This document shows, in pieces, positions 46,574 through 56,866 of a stretch of 64,000 nt of DNA. Under the pieces are notes generated by a model. The model searched no databases, was not told the DNA's origin, and saw only the letters and a program-made list of their open reading frames with translations. The DNA lies in contig NW_025336259.1 of NCBI RefSeq assembly GCF_004798865.1, positions 2,772,408 to 2,836,407 on the forward strand, in the 5' to 3' direction. Position 1 is the first letter of the stretch; every line of letters begins with the position of its first letter. Made by a program: the position numbers and the translations under genes. Source of the stretch: Varanus komodoensis. Lineage: Eukaryota > Chordata > Lepidosauria > Squamata > Varanidae.

Positions 46574-47725
46574 TCTGACTGGGTTCACACAACACATTAA
46601 GCCATTTGAACCTAGTGCTCTTCCTGCAATCTGGTTGTAAAACAGGTATAGCTTGTAGTCAAGTTTAATAAACCCACCATGGCTTGTTCAACTGCAGGCA
46701 AAAGAATGAACCATGGGCACATGAAAAAGAGCCCTTTGACAAAAAAGGTGAACACAGAAATGCTCATCTCACTAGCCAAGGGGCTAGTGGGAGACCACCC
46801 TTCCCTGGAACCTGAAAGTGCCAAAGCAGCACTCGGGGACAGCTAGGAAAGGCTGCCCCCCTCCATGCCAGCACTGGGGGAATTTCAAAACTTCGGAAAA
46901 CCCCTATGTGAGAAAGCAGGTTAGCCCTTTTAAATCACATGCCTTGTACCTTCACACACGTGCCCACTGGGGTTTTCCTCAAGTTTTGCCAGTTCTCAAG
47001 GTGCTATTCACTTGGGGTAAATTGCAGAACTGAGGGGCAGCTGTGGCTGGCTTGGGTTGCCTCAGGGGATACTGCTTGGAAAGAGGGATAATGACAAGAA
47101 TGCCCCCAAATTAAATTTCACAGGTTGTTGGGAGGGCTGGGCGGGGAGGGGGGTTCTGACTCTGTTATTCACCCTTGGGAAAATGAGGGCAGTCCTCAGT
47201 AATATGAGTACCCCACAAAAACCCTGAGGATTCTGCTGCAAAGAACGCTTTTCAGACAACCCCACATTTTAAAAAATATAGTTACAAATAGTTAACAGCA
47301 GGCTATAAAGGTGCAATCTAGCAAATATACAGTTTCCATGCAGACAAGCATCCTTGCCAAATTGCTAATTGCCAAATTAGCCCACTGCTATTCCCCTGCC
47401 CCCCAGACTTTCTTTTTAAAAAGTGGAGTGTGTGGAAAGCAGCATCCTGTACAGCTAAATGCTTAGGTTTTTAGGTGGTGTGCATCTTCATATGGCCCTG
47501 GGCTGCCCTCACTTTCCCAAGTTTGGAAAATACAGAGGTACCTTTAAAAAAAAAAGCCAAGTATAGCTGGTACTAACTGGCTTGCCATGGTTCAGGGGAC
47601 ATCTCAGAGGAGGGAGGAAGAAGCAAACAGCCCCTGCTGTGCCTGTCAGACACAGAAAAACTTTAACCACAGTGTGTGGTTAAAATCCCCAAAGAGTTCA
47701 ATGTGTTGTGTGAATCAAGCCATTA
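46574..47725. mobile_element. Putative DNA transposon with terminal inverted repeats
   Basis: GGTTCACACAACACATTAAG at the left is mirrored at the right by GTTCAATGTGTTGTGTGAAT. Inside each end a second inverted pair is visible: CCACCATGGCTTG on the left and GGCTTGCCATGGTTC on the right. The internal sequence (about 1.1 kb) has no recognisable transposase. The family and the target-site duplication could not be settled. Confidence 0.6.
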
Positions 47726-48099
47726 CTTCCCTGTCTACCCTGACTCCACTTCTCAACCTTCTCCTTGTCATCTCCCAGTGTCAAATTTTAGACTGCAAAT
47801 CCCTTGGGGCAGAAAGCTGCCTTCCTTTCCTTTATGAAGTGCCATGCACTGTGATGACCCTATATAAATATACAAAGAAAAATAATTGAATACAACTGCT
47901 CATCCCACAAAGATCTGCCCTGTTTGCTTGTGTGCTATGTATGCATGTACACATGTCATTTATTCTATCATTAATCTGCCCAACAACAGATGTATTCTAG
48001 GAGATTATAGTTTGTTTTTCTTGCAATGGCTTGGCCTCTACAAATATAAATACCAGGAGTTAATTCTTTTAGTTAACAGTAAAAAAATGTAATGCTGCT
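47726..48099. other. No gene seen
   Basis: Unassigned sequence, AT-rich towards the right. Confidence 0.4.
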
Positions 48100-48300
48100 A
48101 AAATAGCTCATTAAAAAGCTATCTGGGTGGTTCACAACAATTCATACACTTGGATGCAATGGTAAAAATAGATGACAATAGCAATACAAATACAATAAAG
48201 TATAGCTTAAGATGCCAATAAACAAAATGTAAAACAGCTTGAACTAAAACCATTTCAATAAAAACTAGACCTGCAGAAAGAGCAGGCATGCCCCATCATA
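48100..48300 (-). repeat. LINE 3' tail, diverged
   Basis: AGCTATCTGGGTGGTTCACA followed by A-rich sequence (AATACAAATACAATAAAGTA, AACAAAATGTAAAACAGC) is the reverse of an L2-type tail similar to that at 23,200. Confidence 0.6.
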
Positions 48301-49425
48301 CGCCATTACATGCCTAAGGTAGTAATTTCACTGCATATTTTGGTGTTTCGGGATATGTATAATAGCACAGCCCTGGAATCTGTTGGAAGAAGGATGACAT
48401 ACAAATGGTTTAAATGAATAGACACCTCAACAACTGCAGGGAATGAAATGGCAGGAGGTTCTTCTTTTGTACAGTGCCGTAGAATGTGACCCTATACACA
48501 TCGTCTTTGAAGAAAGTCCCATTTATTTCAAAGGGAATATCTCTTAGTCAGGTAAACTGATATAGGATTATGGCTTTGGCATACCTGTGCATGCATATAT
48601 GTTGAATGTGCCCTGTAAATTAGATGTATATACTCGCCACTGTTGACCAAATTAAAGTTAAGGATCAGAGCTGAATGCTGAATGAGAACTCCAGCAACTT
48701 ACATTAGATTTGTCACATCCACAGACAGAAGAAAGACCTACAATTCCCAGTATGCTCCAGCCATGCATAGGATTGTGCCTTTGGACAGATGTATAAATAG
48801 GTGTAGAGGTTTCCCTGGGGCAGCTGCCATCAGGTGGGTACTGTGCCCTAATTAATCGAGGCTGGGTCCAGACATGATAAACCACCACCGAGGGTGGAGT
48901 ATGGGATATTGCTGATCCATGCAATGCACAAATCAATAGGTATAACTTACACAGGTATAGTCACACATAACCAGGCCAGAGAAAAACCCTGTTTTCTAGA
49001 AATTAGCATGTCTGCATCCTTGGAGAGTAGCTGACACCGACCAGGCACCAGTCCAGAGAAAGTTAAGTTGGCAGTTGACAATGTAAGAGCAGCTCAAGCA
49101 AAGGGCAATTCACACCACACCATCCTCCTCCTCCTCTGCTCTGTAATAGCATCCCATCCTTCCCGCTCCTTTGGAGCATCTTCTTTGGTACGCAAGAGGG
49201 AAAGATCACACCATTGTAACTTTTTACTTCTGTAACCTATTGGAAAGTGTTGACTATGTTACGTGTCACCTTTTAATGATCAATGTGTTGGTCAACTGAG
49301 CCAGTCAACAAATGCATAAAAAGGCCAGCTGAGGACTGCTTAGGTGTGCCATCTGGAACGAGTAAATCCTTTAAAAGAAAACCTTCCCAGTTGTGTATTT
49401 CAGGCATACACACACCAGGACATGG
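48301..49425. other. No gene seen; one short repeat block
   Basis: Holds a diverged copy of the GGCTGCAATCCTATA family at about 48,480-48,565. The rest is unassigned. Confidence 0.4.
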
Positions 49426-49429
49426 ACCA

Positions 49430-49655
49430 TTTGGTCAACAGTGGAGTATGGGTTATTGCCGATCCATGGATTGTTGTTGAAACAACAATTGTCTGTGTGA
49501 ACCCTAACAAGCATTGGCTTTTTAACCACAAACAACCCATGACGAGAACCCAGGGTTTGTTGCTGGGTTGTGAACTGCAGGTTGTTCATCATGGTTTGCT
49601 AACCCGGCTGGGCTTAAACAACATGACAACCTACAGTTTAACAACCCACAGTTCA
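49430..49655. repeat. Cluster of short inverted AACAACCCA/TGGGTTGTT motifs
   Basis: AACAACCCATGACGAGAACC, GGGTTTGTTGCTGGGTTGTG, CAGGTTGTTCATCATGGTTT and TTTAACAACCCACAGTTC form several overlapping imperfect inverted repeats. It is probably the remains of a palindromic non-autonomous DNA element; the family was not identified. Confidence 0.45.
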
Positions 49656-49659
49656 ACAG

Positions 49660-49895
49660 CAACTGAGCCAGTGTGCTGTGGCAGGAGAGTGCTGGACTGG
49701 GACTTGAGAGATTTGGGTCTAGTCCACACTCAAACATTAAGCTCACTGGGTGACTTTGGGCCAGCCACAGGCTCTCAGCCAAGCCTACCTCACAGGGTTG
49801 TTGTGAGGATACAATGGAGAGGATTATGTAAGCCTCCGTTGGGTTCTTTGCAGGAAAAAAGGCAGGACATATAATAAAAATTAGAAAGCTGCTTC
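49660..49895 (+). repeat. MIR-like tRNA-derived SINE, near complete
   Basis: Head AGAGTGCTGGACTGGGACTT, core CACTGGGTGACTTTGGGCCA, then CCTACCTCACAGGGTTGTTG, GAGGATTATGTAAGCCTCCG and tail GGCAGGACATATAATAAAAA. Confidence 0.85.
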
Positions 49896-50499
49896 TGGCT
49901 TTCAGCATATTGCACAATAGAGAAACTGGTTGAGTTTACTCTAGCAGAAGAATTTCAGGATGAGAGATTTTTGGACCGCTCAATTCCTCAAACCCTTAAA
50001 AGTGACCAAGAGAAGCCCTGAGGAAAATTTGTTACATGAATACATTGGAATAACAGTTAAAATCGCGGAAAGAGGATTGCTAAGGGGTTTTGTTTTGTTT
50101 CTTTTCCTTTCAGGGTTACTTTGAATCTGTGACAGGCAGAAATAAAACTGGTGAAACTTGGCCAATGACATTGCTTCCACGCCATTAAAGAAAAAAGCAA
50201 CAAAAAGGTTCTAGACTGTTAACAATGAAAATAAAAAAACACGGAGTTTGGAAGGAGATCCTAGTGGTACTAGCACTTTTAGACGTGATGAAAAAGGGTC
50301 TGATTCCTCCTGCCTAAATAGTGCATTTTTTCTCCCCATCTCCATTTGTAATGGTAAAGTCTATACTGCGAGGATATATCGGTGGACGCTTCCAAGGCAA
50401 CACTTGGGGCGGGGGGGATAAGTAGGCGAAATGTTGAAAAGGGCTTGGAAACTCCCCCTCCCTTCCCCTCCCTTCCCCCTCCCTTGCTCGTGTTTCCAC

Positions 50500-50507
50500 C
50501 ACGTGAC
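50500..50507 (+). promoter_or_regulatory. E-box CACGTGAC (USF/MiT-TFE type)
   Basis: CCACGTGACC context in the candidate promoter. CACGTG cores followed by AC suit USF and TFEB/TFE3/MITF factors. Confidence 0.5.
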
Positions 50508-50650
50508 CGAGACTAACGTTCTCGGGGTGCGCGTGCTCTTAGTGGAAAATTCGAAAAGAAACCGCCTGGCTGAAGAAGTGAGGGCGCGAGGACCGCGCCT
50601 GACCGCGCCTGCGCCTCCCTGACCTGCCCTTCCCAGTTCTCTTTCTTCCA

Positions 50651-50660
50651 GTCACGTGAC
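50651..50660. promoter_or_regulatory. Perfect palindromic E-box GTCACGTGAC (CLEAR-type)
   Basis: The full 10-bp palindrome is the optimal site for TFEB/TFE3 (CLEAR element) and also binds USF1/2. It is the second such site within 150 bp. Confidence 0.55.
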
Positions 50661-50853
50661 TGCCTCTTCGTTTGGTTAATAGCTTAGCCTCGTTGGCACC
50701 CCTGTCGAGCACCCATTTTGAGATTTAGGATGGAGCAGGGTTAGGGTGGCGGAGGAACTTGGCAAGGACTGGAGGAATGGGCAGAGCAACTTGCTTACAG
50801 GCAGGTGTTGCCCCCTCGCGCATCCATGACCATAAGACAGTGGGGTAGGGTAG

Positions 50854-51560
50854 AAGTTGACCCCTAAGAAAAGAGGGTGCTTTGAGCTCCTAAATGATAT
50901 AGGAGACTTTTGATTCCCCTACAAAAGAGGGCACTAAGCTCTAAATGATAAAGGGGGCCCTTTGACCCCTGACAAAAGGGGTTTTTTTCCTGCTAAGTGG
51001 GGAGGAGGAAAAGAACTTTAATCAACCCACTACCCATTTGTCAAGAGGAGGGGCTTAACCTCCTAATTAGAAGGGTGGGTGTAAGATATCATAAGAAGCA
51101 ATTTGCTGAGCTCTTCTGGAAATCCACAAAAAAGACAAGATTTGAGCTCCCTGAGAAGAAAAGTACTTAAATTTCCTAGAGGAAATCCCATCCCAAAACA
51201 GGGTGGACTTTGATCCCCTGACAAGACATTGAGAGGGTTGCATCCCTGAGAAGGAGATAAAATAGGGAATAGCTAATCCCCTAATAAAAACCACTTTGCC
51301 TCCATGTCAGGAGGGACCAGGCAGTGAGTGTGACGGTATTGCAGCAGGGCACAGCTTCCCTGACAAGGCGGCAAGCGATGGGGAAGAAGGGGTTGTTCCA
51401 TCCACCTTGGGGTCCTTAACAAGAAGGAACAACTCTGCTCCTCTTACAGGGGTGAGATGCATAAGGAAAGGCTTTGATCAAAAATTGGAGCTTTGTTCCC
51501 TTAATAGCAGAGGGTTCTTTGGCTCCCAATAAGAAGATTGAGAGAAAGAGGGACTGAGGA
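50854..51560 (+). repeat. Decayed minisatellite, unit about 24-30 bp
   Basis: The sequence keeps returning to a unit of the form TTTGANCYCCTGA followed by AAAAGAGGG. Clear units start at about 50,854, 50,881, 50,908, 50,961, 51,141, 51,209, 51,295, 51,475, 51,493 and 51,519, with more diverged ones between. Unit lengths vary and many point changes have accumulated, so it is old. It fills most of the space between the candidate promoter and the AQP11-like start codon. Confidence 0.7.
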
Positions 51561-51714
51561 AAAGTGGGAGATCTGCCCAAGTGTTCCCTTAAAAAATATG
51601 TGAATACTCTGACTCCAAACAGGCACAGACAATAAGAAAGAGGCAATAAAACTGAGCATCAAAGGAAGGCTTGGATGAAAATACTACACAGCCTGCAAAC
51701 AAGGGCATTTCATC

Positions 51715-52303
51715 ATGTATGAGGATTCCACCTTAATGTTGCTTTTTCTGGAGGCTGCCACCATACTATTAACGAATGAAGTCAGGAAACAAGTGCACAG
51801 ATTTGTGAGCTTGCTTGAACTGCGGCTGTTCCTGCTGGAGATGCTGGCCACTTTCCAATTTTGTGCCTGCTTTAACATCCTGGCCCCGCTGGCTAATGTG
51901 GAGCCCATACCCCAACTCTATCTTGCCCACATTTATTCTTTCAGCACTTTCCATTTCTACCTGACCTTGTCTGAGAACACAAGCAACCCTGCTTCTACCT
52001 TGGTATATATCCTGCGGAGAGGCGTCTCACTGAGGCTGGGAGGGCTGAAGATTGTGGCCCAGTTCATCGGGGGCTTTCTAGCCAGAATTTATCGGAGTTA
52101 CCTCTGGCTAGCAGGGGTCAGCAGTTTGTTAGCTGATCCCTACACCTGCAGCAAGCCTCTCCAGACGTATTTACTGAAGGCCTTTTTCACAGAACTTATC
52201 ACCTCCATCACGTTCCAGTTTACCCTGCTTCAGTCGCAATTCCAAGAGCCGCGAGTCAGAGCCAACATGCTTTCGCTCACCATCACTTCGCTGGTGTATG
52301 CAG
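51715..52303 (+). CDS. Aquaporin, AQP11-like, coding exon 1 (canonical NPA box)
   Basis: Encodes the N-terminal 196 residues of an unorthodox (AQP11/AQP12-group) aquaporin, a membrane channel for water or small solutes; AQP11 itself works in endoplasmic-reticulum membranes. Seen in the sequence: hydrophobic segments at about residues 5-20, 33-57, 68-85, 109-132 and 152-172; the AQP11 signature FLLEMLATFQFCAC (39-52); the first pore box as NPA (91-93), where AQP11 has NPC and AQP12 has NPT; and the family ending SLTITSLVYAG (187-197). The start is the first ATG after an in-frame TGA at 51,676. The exon ends G|GTTTGT, phase 1, matching the AQP11 exon 1 boundary. It is 589 nt, the same as the AQP11 exon 5.3 kb downstream, yet the two proteins are far from identical, so the duplication is old and the open frame has been kept. 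The second NPA box must lie in a later exon; none was found before 56.9 kb. Without splicing the frame would run 39 codons into the intron. Confidence 0.88.
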
Positions 52304-53125
52304 GTTTGTTGGCATCTTTCTCTCTCTCTGACAGTAACGGTCAAAAAGATTATATACAGAGCACAAACTTGGCAGCAAGGGATGCTCCCACTGGGGGGGG
52401 AAATATTCTTGAAATAAGGTGACAAAATGATGACCTGTGGCTGCATATGGTGGGAAGTGCTATTCCTAACCCCTTTTCTCTAGCCCTTGTTTCCTGCTTC
52501 TTTCCCAAATTCCTTTCCCGAATTCCACACAATCACTCTGTTGTGCGGGATGTCACCACAGACACTCCATGGTGTGGCTGTTGCTCGTTTCAATATGCCT
52601 GCACTGATTCTCGATTCTTTGCTGTCAAGCTTGGTATTCAGGCATGCAATGAGGGTGAGGAAGCCTGCTGATTTCACAGTGGTGCAGATGTCCCCTTATA
52701 AAGCAAGTAAAAGGAGATGTTCCTAGGAAAAATGGGTGCTTGAGGGCTTTCTCCTAGTGAACCTTCCCAGATTCCCTGAGCACAAATCTATTACCTTCTC
52801 CCTTGCAGCTTTAAGAACACATTATGCACCTGCACCAGCAAAGTGGCTCAAGAGGCAAAGGCAGGGAAATAGACTTTTAAGGTTATGGAAGATGTGTCTA
52901 AAAGATGTGGGAGGTAACACAGAAGTGAGGTAACGTCCCATATACAAGAAATGTATTGGCATGTTAGCATGAGCATCCCAATACCACTATGTGATTTTGC
53001 AAACCTGATTTTGTGGTTTAATACCACACTTGACTCAAAGGGTTACGCAACTCCGTAGTTTTGCACACTCAATGGTAAATAAAAGCTGCATGATCCTTGA
53101 ACCACAAACTACCTAAAGGAGCGCT
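52304..53125 (+). other. Intron after AQP11-like exon 1; no second NPA exon seen
   Basis: Starts with the donor GTTTGTTGGC. All three frames were read for an N-P-A/T/C pore motif followed by the aquaporin sixth helix, and none was found here or further on to 56.9 kb. One phase-compatible acceptor-like site (CCCTTGCAG at 52,800-52,808) opens a short frame that ends in a stop at about 52,933, but it lacks aquaporin features. Confidence 0.5.
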
Positions 53126-53129
53126 TACA

Positions 53130-53490
53130 TCCATATGTGCCCGCCCGCCCCTTGAGATCTGTGGGAGAGGCCCTTCTCTGGGAACCCTCCGTGAAAGAAA
53201 TTAGGAGGGTAGGTACTTGGAGGAGGGCTTTCTCTGCGGTGGCACCCAATCTATGGAATGTGCTCCCCAGAGAGGTCCGCCTGGCGCCATCGTCATTTGT
53301 TTTTCGACGCCAGGCAAAGACCTTTTTATTTAAACGCCATTTTAATTGTTAATATTATTTATTTATTTTATTTTTATGGCCAGGACGTCTCCAATTATAT
53401 TGTTTTATATTGTTATTATTTATTTATTGTTGTAAGCCGCCCCAAGGCTTCGGCGAATGGGGCGGCATAGAAGCTTTCTAAAGAAATAAC
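53130..53490 (+). repeat. L2-like LINE 3' end
   Basis: Encodes the L2 C-terminus (WRRAFSAVAPNLWNVLPREV, then RLAPSSFVFRRQAKTFLFKR) followed by TTGTAAGCCGCCCCAAGGCT, TCGGCGAATGGGGCGGCATA and a short tail. This copy gives the best reading of the window's L2-like subfamily. Confidence 0.88.
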
Positions 53491-53589
53491 TCCTTGACCA
53501 CAAATAAAGCATGAACAATACATACATATTCCTAAAAGTAAACACAATGAACTGTAGGCCAAAGATTGAGCAAGAAATCTGCCTCTGTG

Positions 53590-53815
53590 GCTTACATTTG
53601 TTAAAAGCCTTCCTGGATTAGACCAAAAGTATCTGTAATCCAATATCATATTTACACAGTGACTGACTCCTAAAAAGCAAGTATTCACACAGTGGCCAAC
53701 CAGATACCTGAAGGAATTTAATTCTGTAAGAACATGGAGATACGAGCTGCCTCCCCATGTTGTCCTCCAGCCCTGGTGTACATAGGCCTGTGCTACTGAT
53801 CCTAGATGTAGCATA
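53590..53815 (-). repeat. CR1/L3-like LINE 3' end, diverged
   Basis: CTTCCTGGATTAGACCAAAA, CACACAGTGGCCAACCAGAT and CTTTAACAAAT-type flanks correspond to the reverse-oriented family end seen at 5,522. Confidence 0.6.
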
Positions 53816-54257
53816 AAGTACAGGAGAATAATTAAATTCACTGAGAGTAAAGCAATTAATTGAAAACCGTCAGAGCATCAGAGGTACCATGCCTACAGAT
53901 ACCAGTCCTGGGGAAGAACAAGAAGAGTGCAAATACTCTCTTGTTCTAGTGGGACTAAATTCCTTTGGGTTTCTGGTCAGCTACTGTGTGAATACATTTT
54001 ATTTTTTTGACTGTGCATTTCAAAAATCAAAACAAAACCGGAAATAAGAGTTTTCTATCATGAAATTTGAGTAAATCTATTGCAAAGAATAGCCATATAC
54101 CATATATCCCAATATATTTTATGTATAGCAAAATATAGCAGCCCAGAAATCTATGAATTTATTCATTCATGAGGCCACCCAGTCACTGTGCATATGACAT
54201 TAGACTAGATAAGCCTTTAGTCTTATCCAGCAAGGCTCTTAATGTCCTACCTGTGCG
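53816..54257. other. No gene seen
   Basis: Unassigned AT-rich sequence between repeats; no aquaporin exon. Confidence 0.4.
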
Positions 54258-54283
54258 ATTCCCATAGCTCAGTGGAAAGGCAC
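54258..54283 (+). repeat. tRNA-derived SINE head, split by CR1
   Basis: ATTCCCATAGCTCAGTGGAA is the A-box side of the SINE's tRNA-like head. It continues at 54,601 after a CR1 insertion. Confidence 0.7.
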
Positions 54284-54600
54284 ATAGAAACAGAGCGAGT
54301 CAGAAGGGGCCTCCTGGGCCATCTAGTCTGACCCCGGCTCCAGCCGGCTCCGCTCATGACATGCCCACCATGTGCACCTCCAGCCTATCCTTGAACACCC
54401 GCACCGATGGGGCCTCAACCACCTCCCGTGGAAGCCCATTCCACACCCTCGGGGTCCTGACTGTCAGGAAGTGCTTCCTGGCATCCAAATGGAGCCTTGG
54501 TTCCCTGAGCTTGGCTCTGTTGGAGCGTGTCCTGCCCTCCTCTGCAGGGGAGAACAGGCCTCTACCCACCCCATGTGACTTCCCCTCACATACCTGCATG
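54284..54600 (-). repeat. CR1 LINE, 5'-truncated, inserted into a SINE
   Basis: The minus strand encodes [20 protein letters not shown], then [20 protein letters not shown], and ends in the CR1 3' UTR with GTTTCTATG. It lies within the tRNA-like head of a SINE, so it is younger than the SINE. Confidence 0.9.
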
Positions 54601-54740
54601 TTGGTATACTTTCTATGCAGAAGGACCCAGGTTCAGTCCCCAGCATTTGGCAGGACAGGAAAGGAATCCAGAGAGCTGCTGCCCATCTGTGTTGACAAAG
54701 CTAGGTAGATGGGCCACAGTCTGACACAGTAACAGGATTT
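54601..54740 (+). repeat. tRNA-derived SINE body, split by CR1
   Basis: TTCTATGCAGAAGGACCCAG, GTTCAGTCCCCAGCATTTGG (B-box side) and GAGCTGCTGCCCATCTGTGT continue the SINE from 54,283. Confidence 0.75.
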
Positions 54741-54829
54741 GCATGATCATGGAGGGAAAATGAGGTATGGGGGATTATTTTCCCTACTCCTGCATGTTGC
54801 TCACAAGCTGCCTAAATAGGCATAATTAC

Positions 54830-54920
54830 TCTTGCCTGGCCTGGGCTGAGGGTGACCTGCAACAGCAGGGGTTGGACCCAATGGCCTTCTTGGTCCCTTC
54901 CATTTCTACTATTCTATGAT
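54830..54920 (+). repeat. CR1-type LINE 3' end with ATTCTATG tail
   Basis: GGTGACCTGCAACAGCAGGG, GTTGGACCCAATGGCCTTCT and CTACTATTCTATGATG, a classical CR1 3' terminus. Confidence 0.8.
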
Positions 54921-55170
54921 GTCTGAACCTGGTGAGGATGGATGTTGGAGTGGTTTACATACTGGAGAATCATGGTTTGTTCTACATTTTCCAGCCTGGT
55001 ATCTCTTTTTTGGGCTATGGCAACTGATACTTCCCATGTTATTTTCAAACTGTTTCCTAGCATGGTTTCCTAAGCATGGAACAAATACAGTCCCTCTTAA
55101 TAATCCAATATGCTGCCTTGTAAAGGTTTTTGGTTCTAGCTGTTCTAGTTTAAACATAGCCTGCACATTT

Positions 55171-55218
<48 letters not shown>

Positions 55219-55920
55219 AGAGACCAATTTACATAACTGATATTCTGCATATGTGCCTACTTCTATCCTTTAACAGGTATTCACTCATGATACAGTTTAC
55301 CCTGCATAAATGCCTGCCTTGGGACAGTATCTTTTCCCCACCACTGCAATTATATGAAATGTTTGTAGGCCTATCCATGATTTAAAGTCCACTTGGTGCA
55401 CACAAAGGTACCCAGAAAAAATATATGTGGCAGGGGAAAAAATAATGAAACTATAAAGCCCCAGTAATTTAATTTAAAGGGGAAATTCTGAAAGGGTGAA
55501 ATGAGTGACTCTCGAAAGGCAATGCATCTGCTTACCTTAAATAACTTAAAAGGCATCTGTTGTTTTAAACAGTTATTGTGTGTATTGCACTAGAGAAATG
55601 ACAGAACTGAAGTCCGTATCTATTAAGGACAGGGACCACAGTGTTAAGCCTACTTACTTGGTAGTAAGCCTCAATAAGGCTTAGTTCGGGAGTAGACCTG
55701 TAATGAAATAGCACCGAAAAAATACAATGTGCAGCATAAATCTGAGGTCATCGCCCACCTTTTATTTTATCGCATACAATACTTGCAAAACGGGGTGGAC
55801 AATAAAGTCCCAAGAAAAACTAGAGTTCTCTAGCACCATAAAACTGTTGCTCTGCCGCAACAAACAGATTCAAATTGGCTATTCTTCCAAAAAGGGAAGG
55901 CGAGGGATTCCCTAATTTTG
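54921..55920. other. No gene seen; (ATT)n and a repeat block
   Basis: Contains a (TTA)n microsatellite (55,171-55,214) and a copy of the GGCTGCAATCCTATA family at about 55,640-55,730. No aquaporin exon is recognised, which matters for the interpretation of the upstream AQP11-like exon. Confidence 0.5.
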
Positions 55921-56277
55921 CTTCCCGAACTCAGCCTCCTGCTGGGTCCTCTCTGGCGCGCGTTGCGGTGCGCGAAGGTGCGAGGCGGGCTTCGGCAGGT
56001 CCTGCCGGCGGCGCGTGGGCTGCGAGCCCGAGGAACGCGGGGCCGCCCGCCTCCTCTTCGCACGGCAGCCGGTGGGAAGCACGGCCGGGCGCGGCGGCCA
56101 CGAGTGCGGACGGACCCCTGCGCCGCCGCCGCCGCCCCTCCCCCGCCCCCTCCCCCGCGGCGGGACCCGCCCCCCTCCGACTGGGGCGGGCGAGCCCTTG
56201 CCCCGCCCCGCCCCGGGCCCTTGCCCCGCCCCGCCGCGGAGGAGCCGGGCCGGCCGGCTTGCAGATCCGTTCTGGGG

Positions 56278-56306
56278 TCGGCGGCGGCGGCGGCGGCGGC
56301 GGCGGG
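56278..56306 (+). repeat. (CGG)n trinucleotide repeat
   Basis: About nine perfect CGG/GGC units in the promoter CpG island, 0.7 kb upstream of the AQP11 start codon. A second, shorter run lies at about 56,917-56,934, just before the coding sequence. Confidence 0.95.
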
Positions 56307-56866
56307 AGGCCCCCGCTCCTGGCGCTGGCCGCAGGCTGGGAGGCGAGAGCCTTGGCAAAGCTGGACGGAGCGTCCGCAGCCCTGCGGCGGGCCCGCGGCA
56401 AGACCTCGGGGTGCCCCTGGCCGGCCGCAGCGGCTCGGCGAAAGAGGACGGATGGGGGCGAATGGGGGCGGGAGCCCTGGGATCCTCCGAACGGCTCCTT
56501 GGGGAAGGGGCTGCTAGTTCCAGGGGGCCAGCCCCCCCCCTCCGCTTCAGGGCTCCGGTGAGGGGGCCCCTGGAAGGAGGAAAGGCAGCCGGAATTCTCC
56601 GGCGAGGGAAAATGAAGCGGAACCCCGCGCAAGCGTGTCCCGGTGGTTGCGGAGCGCGGCCGGTGAGATCACAATGGCCGGGAGGCTCGCCGCGGCAGCG
56701 GCAGGAGCGGACAAGCGCGCAGGCCGTGGCAAACTCTTCCCAGGGCTGCGGAGCCGGGCAGGGTGCGAGCAGCGGCACCCACTGACCGTGGATTAAACCG
56801 AGCGGCCGAAGGGCAACGGAGATCCCCGAGGGGAGGGCAGGGGAGGGGCTGAGAAGCCTCGAGCAC

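Larger units (their letters stand above)
50440..50720 (+). promoter_or_regulatory. CpG-rich candidate promoter of the AQP11-like gene
   Basis: A C/T-rich stretch (about 50,454-50,484) is followed by a CpG-rich block with GAGGGCGCGAGGACCGCGCC and two CACGTGAC E-boxes. It lies about 1.0-1.2 kb upstream of the first aquaporin start codon, in otherwise AT-rich DNA. No TATA box is obvious. The transcription start and any untranslated exon cannot be placed from sequence alone. Confidence 0.55.

Noticed and set aside
52562-52726. Frame reading GVAVARFNMPALILDS, at first sight similar to the second NPA box of AQP11 (AVFNPALAL)
   Set aside because: It has an extra residue in the motif, no sixth helix after it, and the only nearby AG acceptor gives the wrong phase for the exon 1 donor.
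52800-52933. Acceptor CCCTTGCAG with a phase-compatible 41-codon frame after the AQP11-like exon
   Set aside because: The encoded peptide is basic and hydrophilic, without a pore motif or membrane helix. A chance acceptor is more likely, though RNA data could show a truncated isoform.
54916-55236. 106-codon plus-strand frame with hydrophobic stretches, considered as an aquaporin exon
   Set aside because: Its hydrophobic end is the translated (TTA)n microsatellite, and there is no pore motif.
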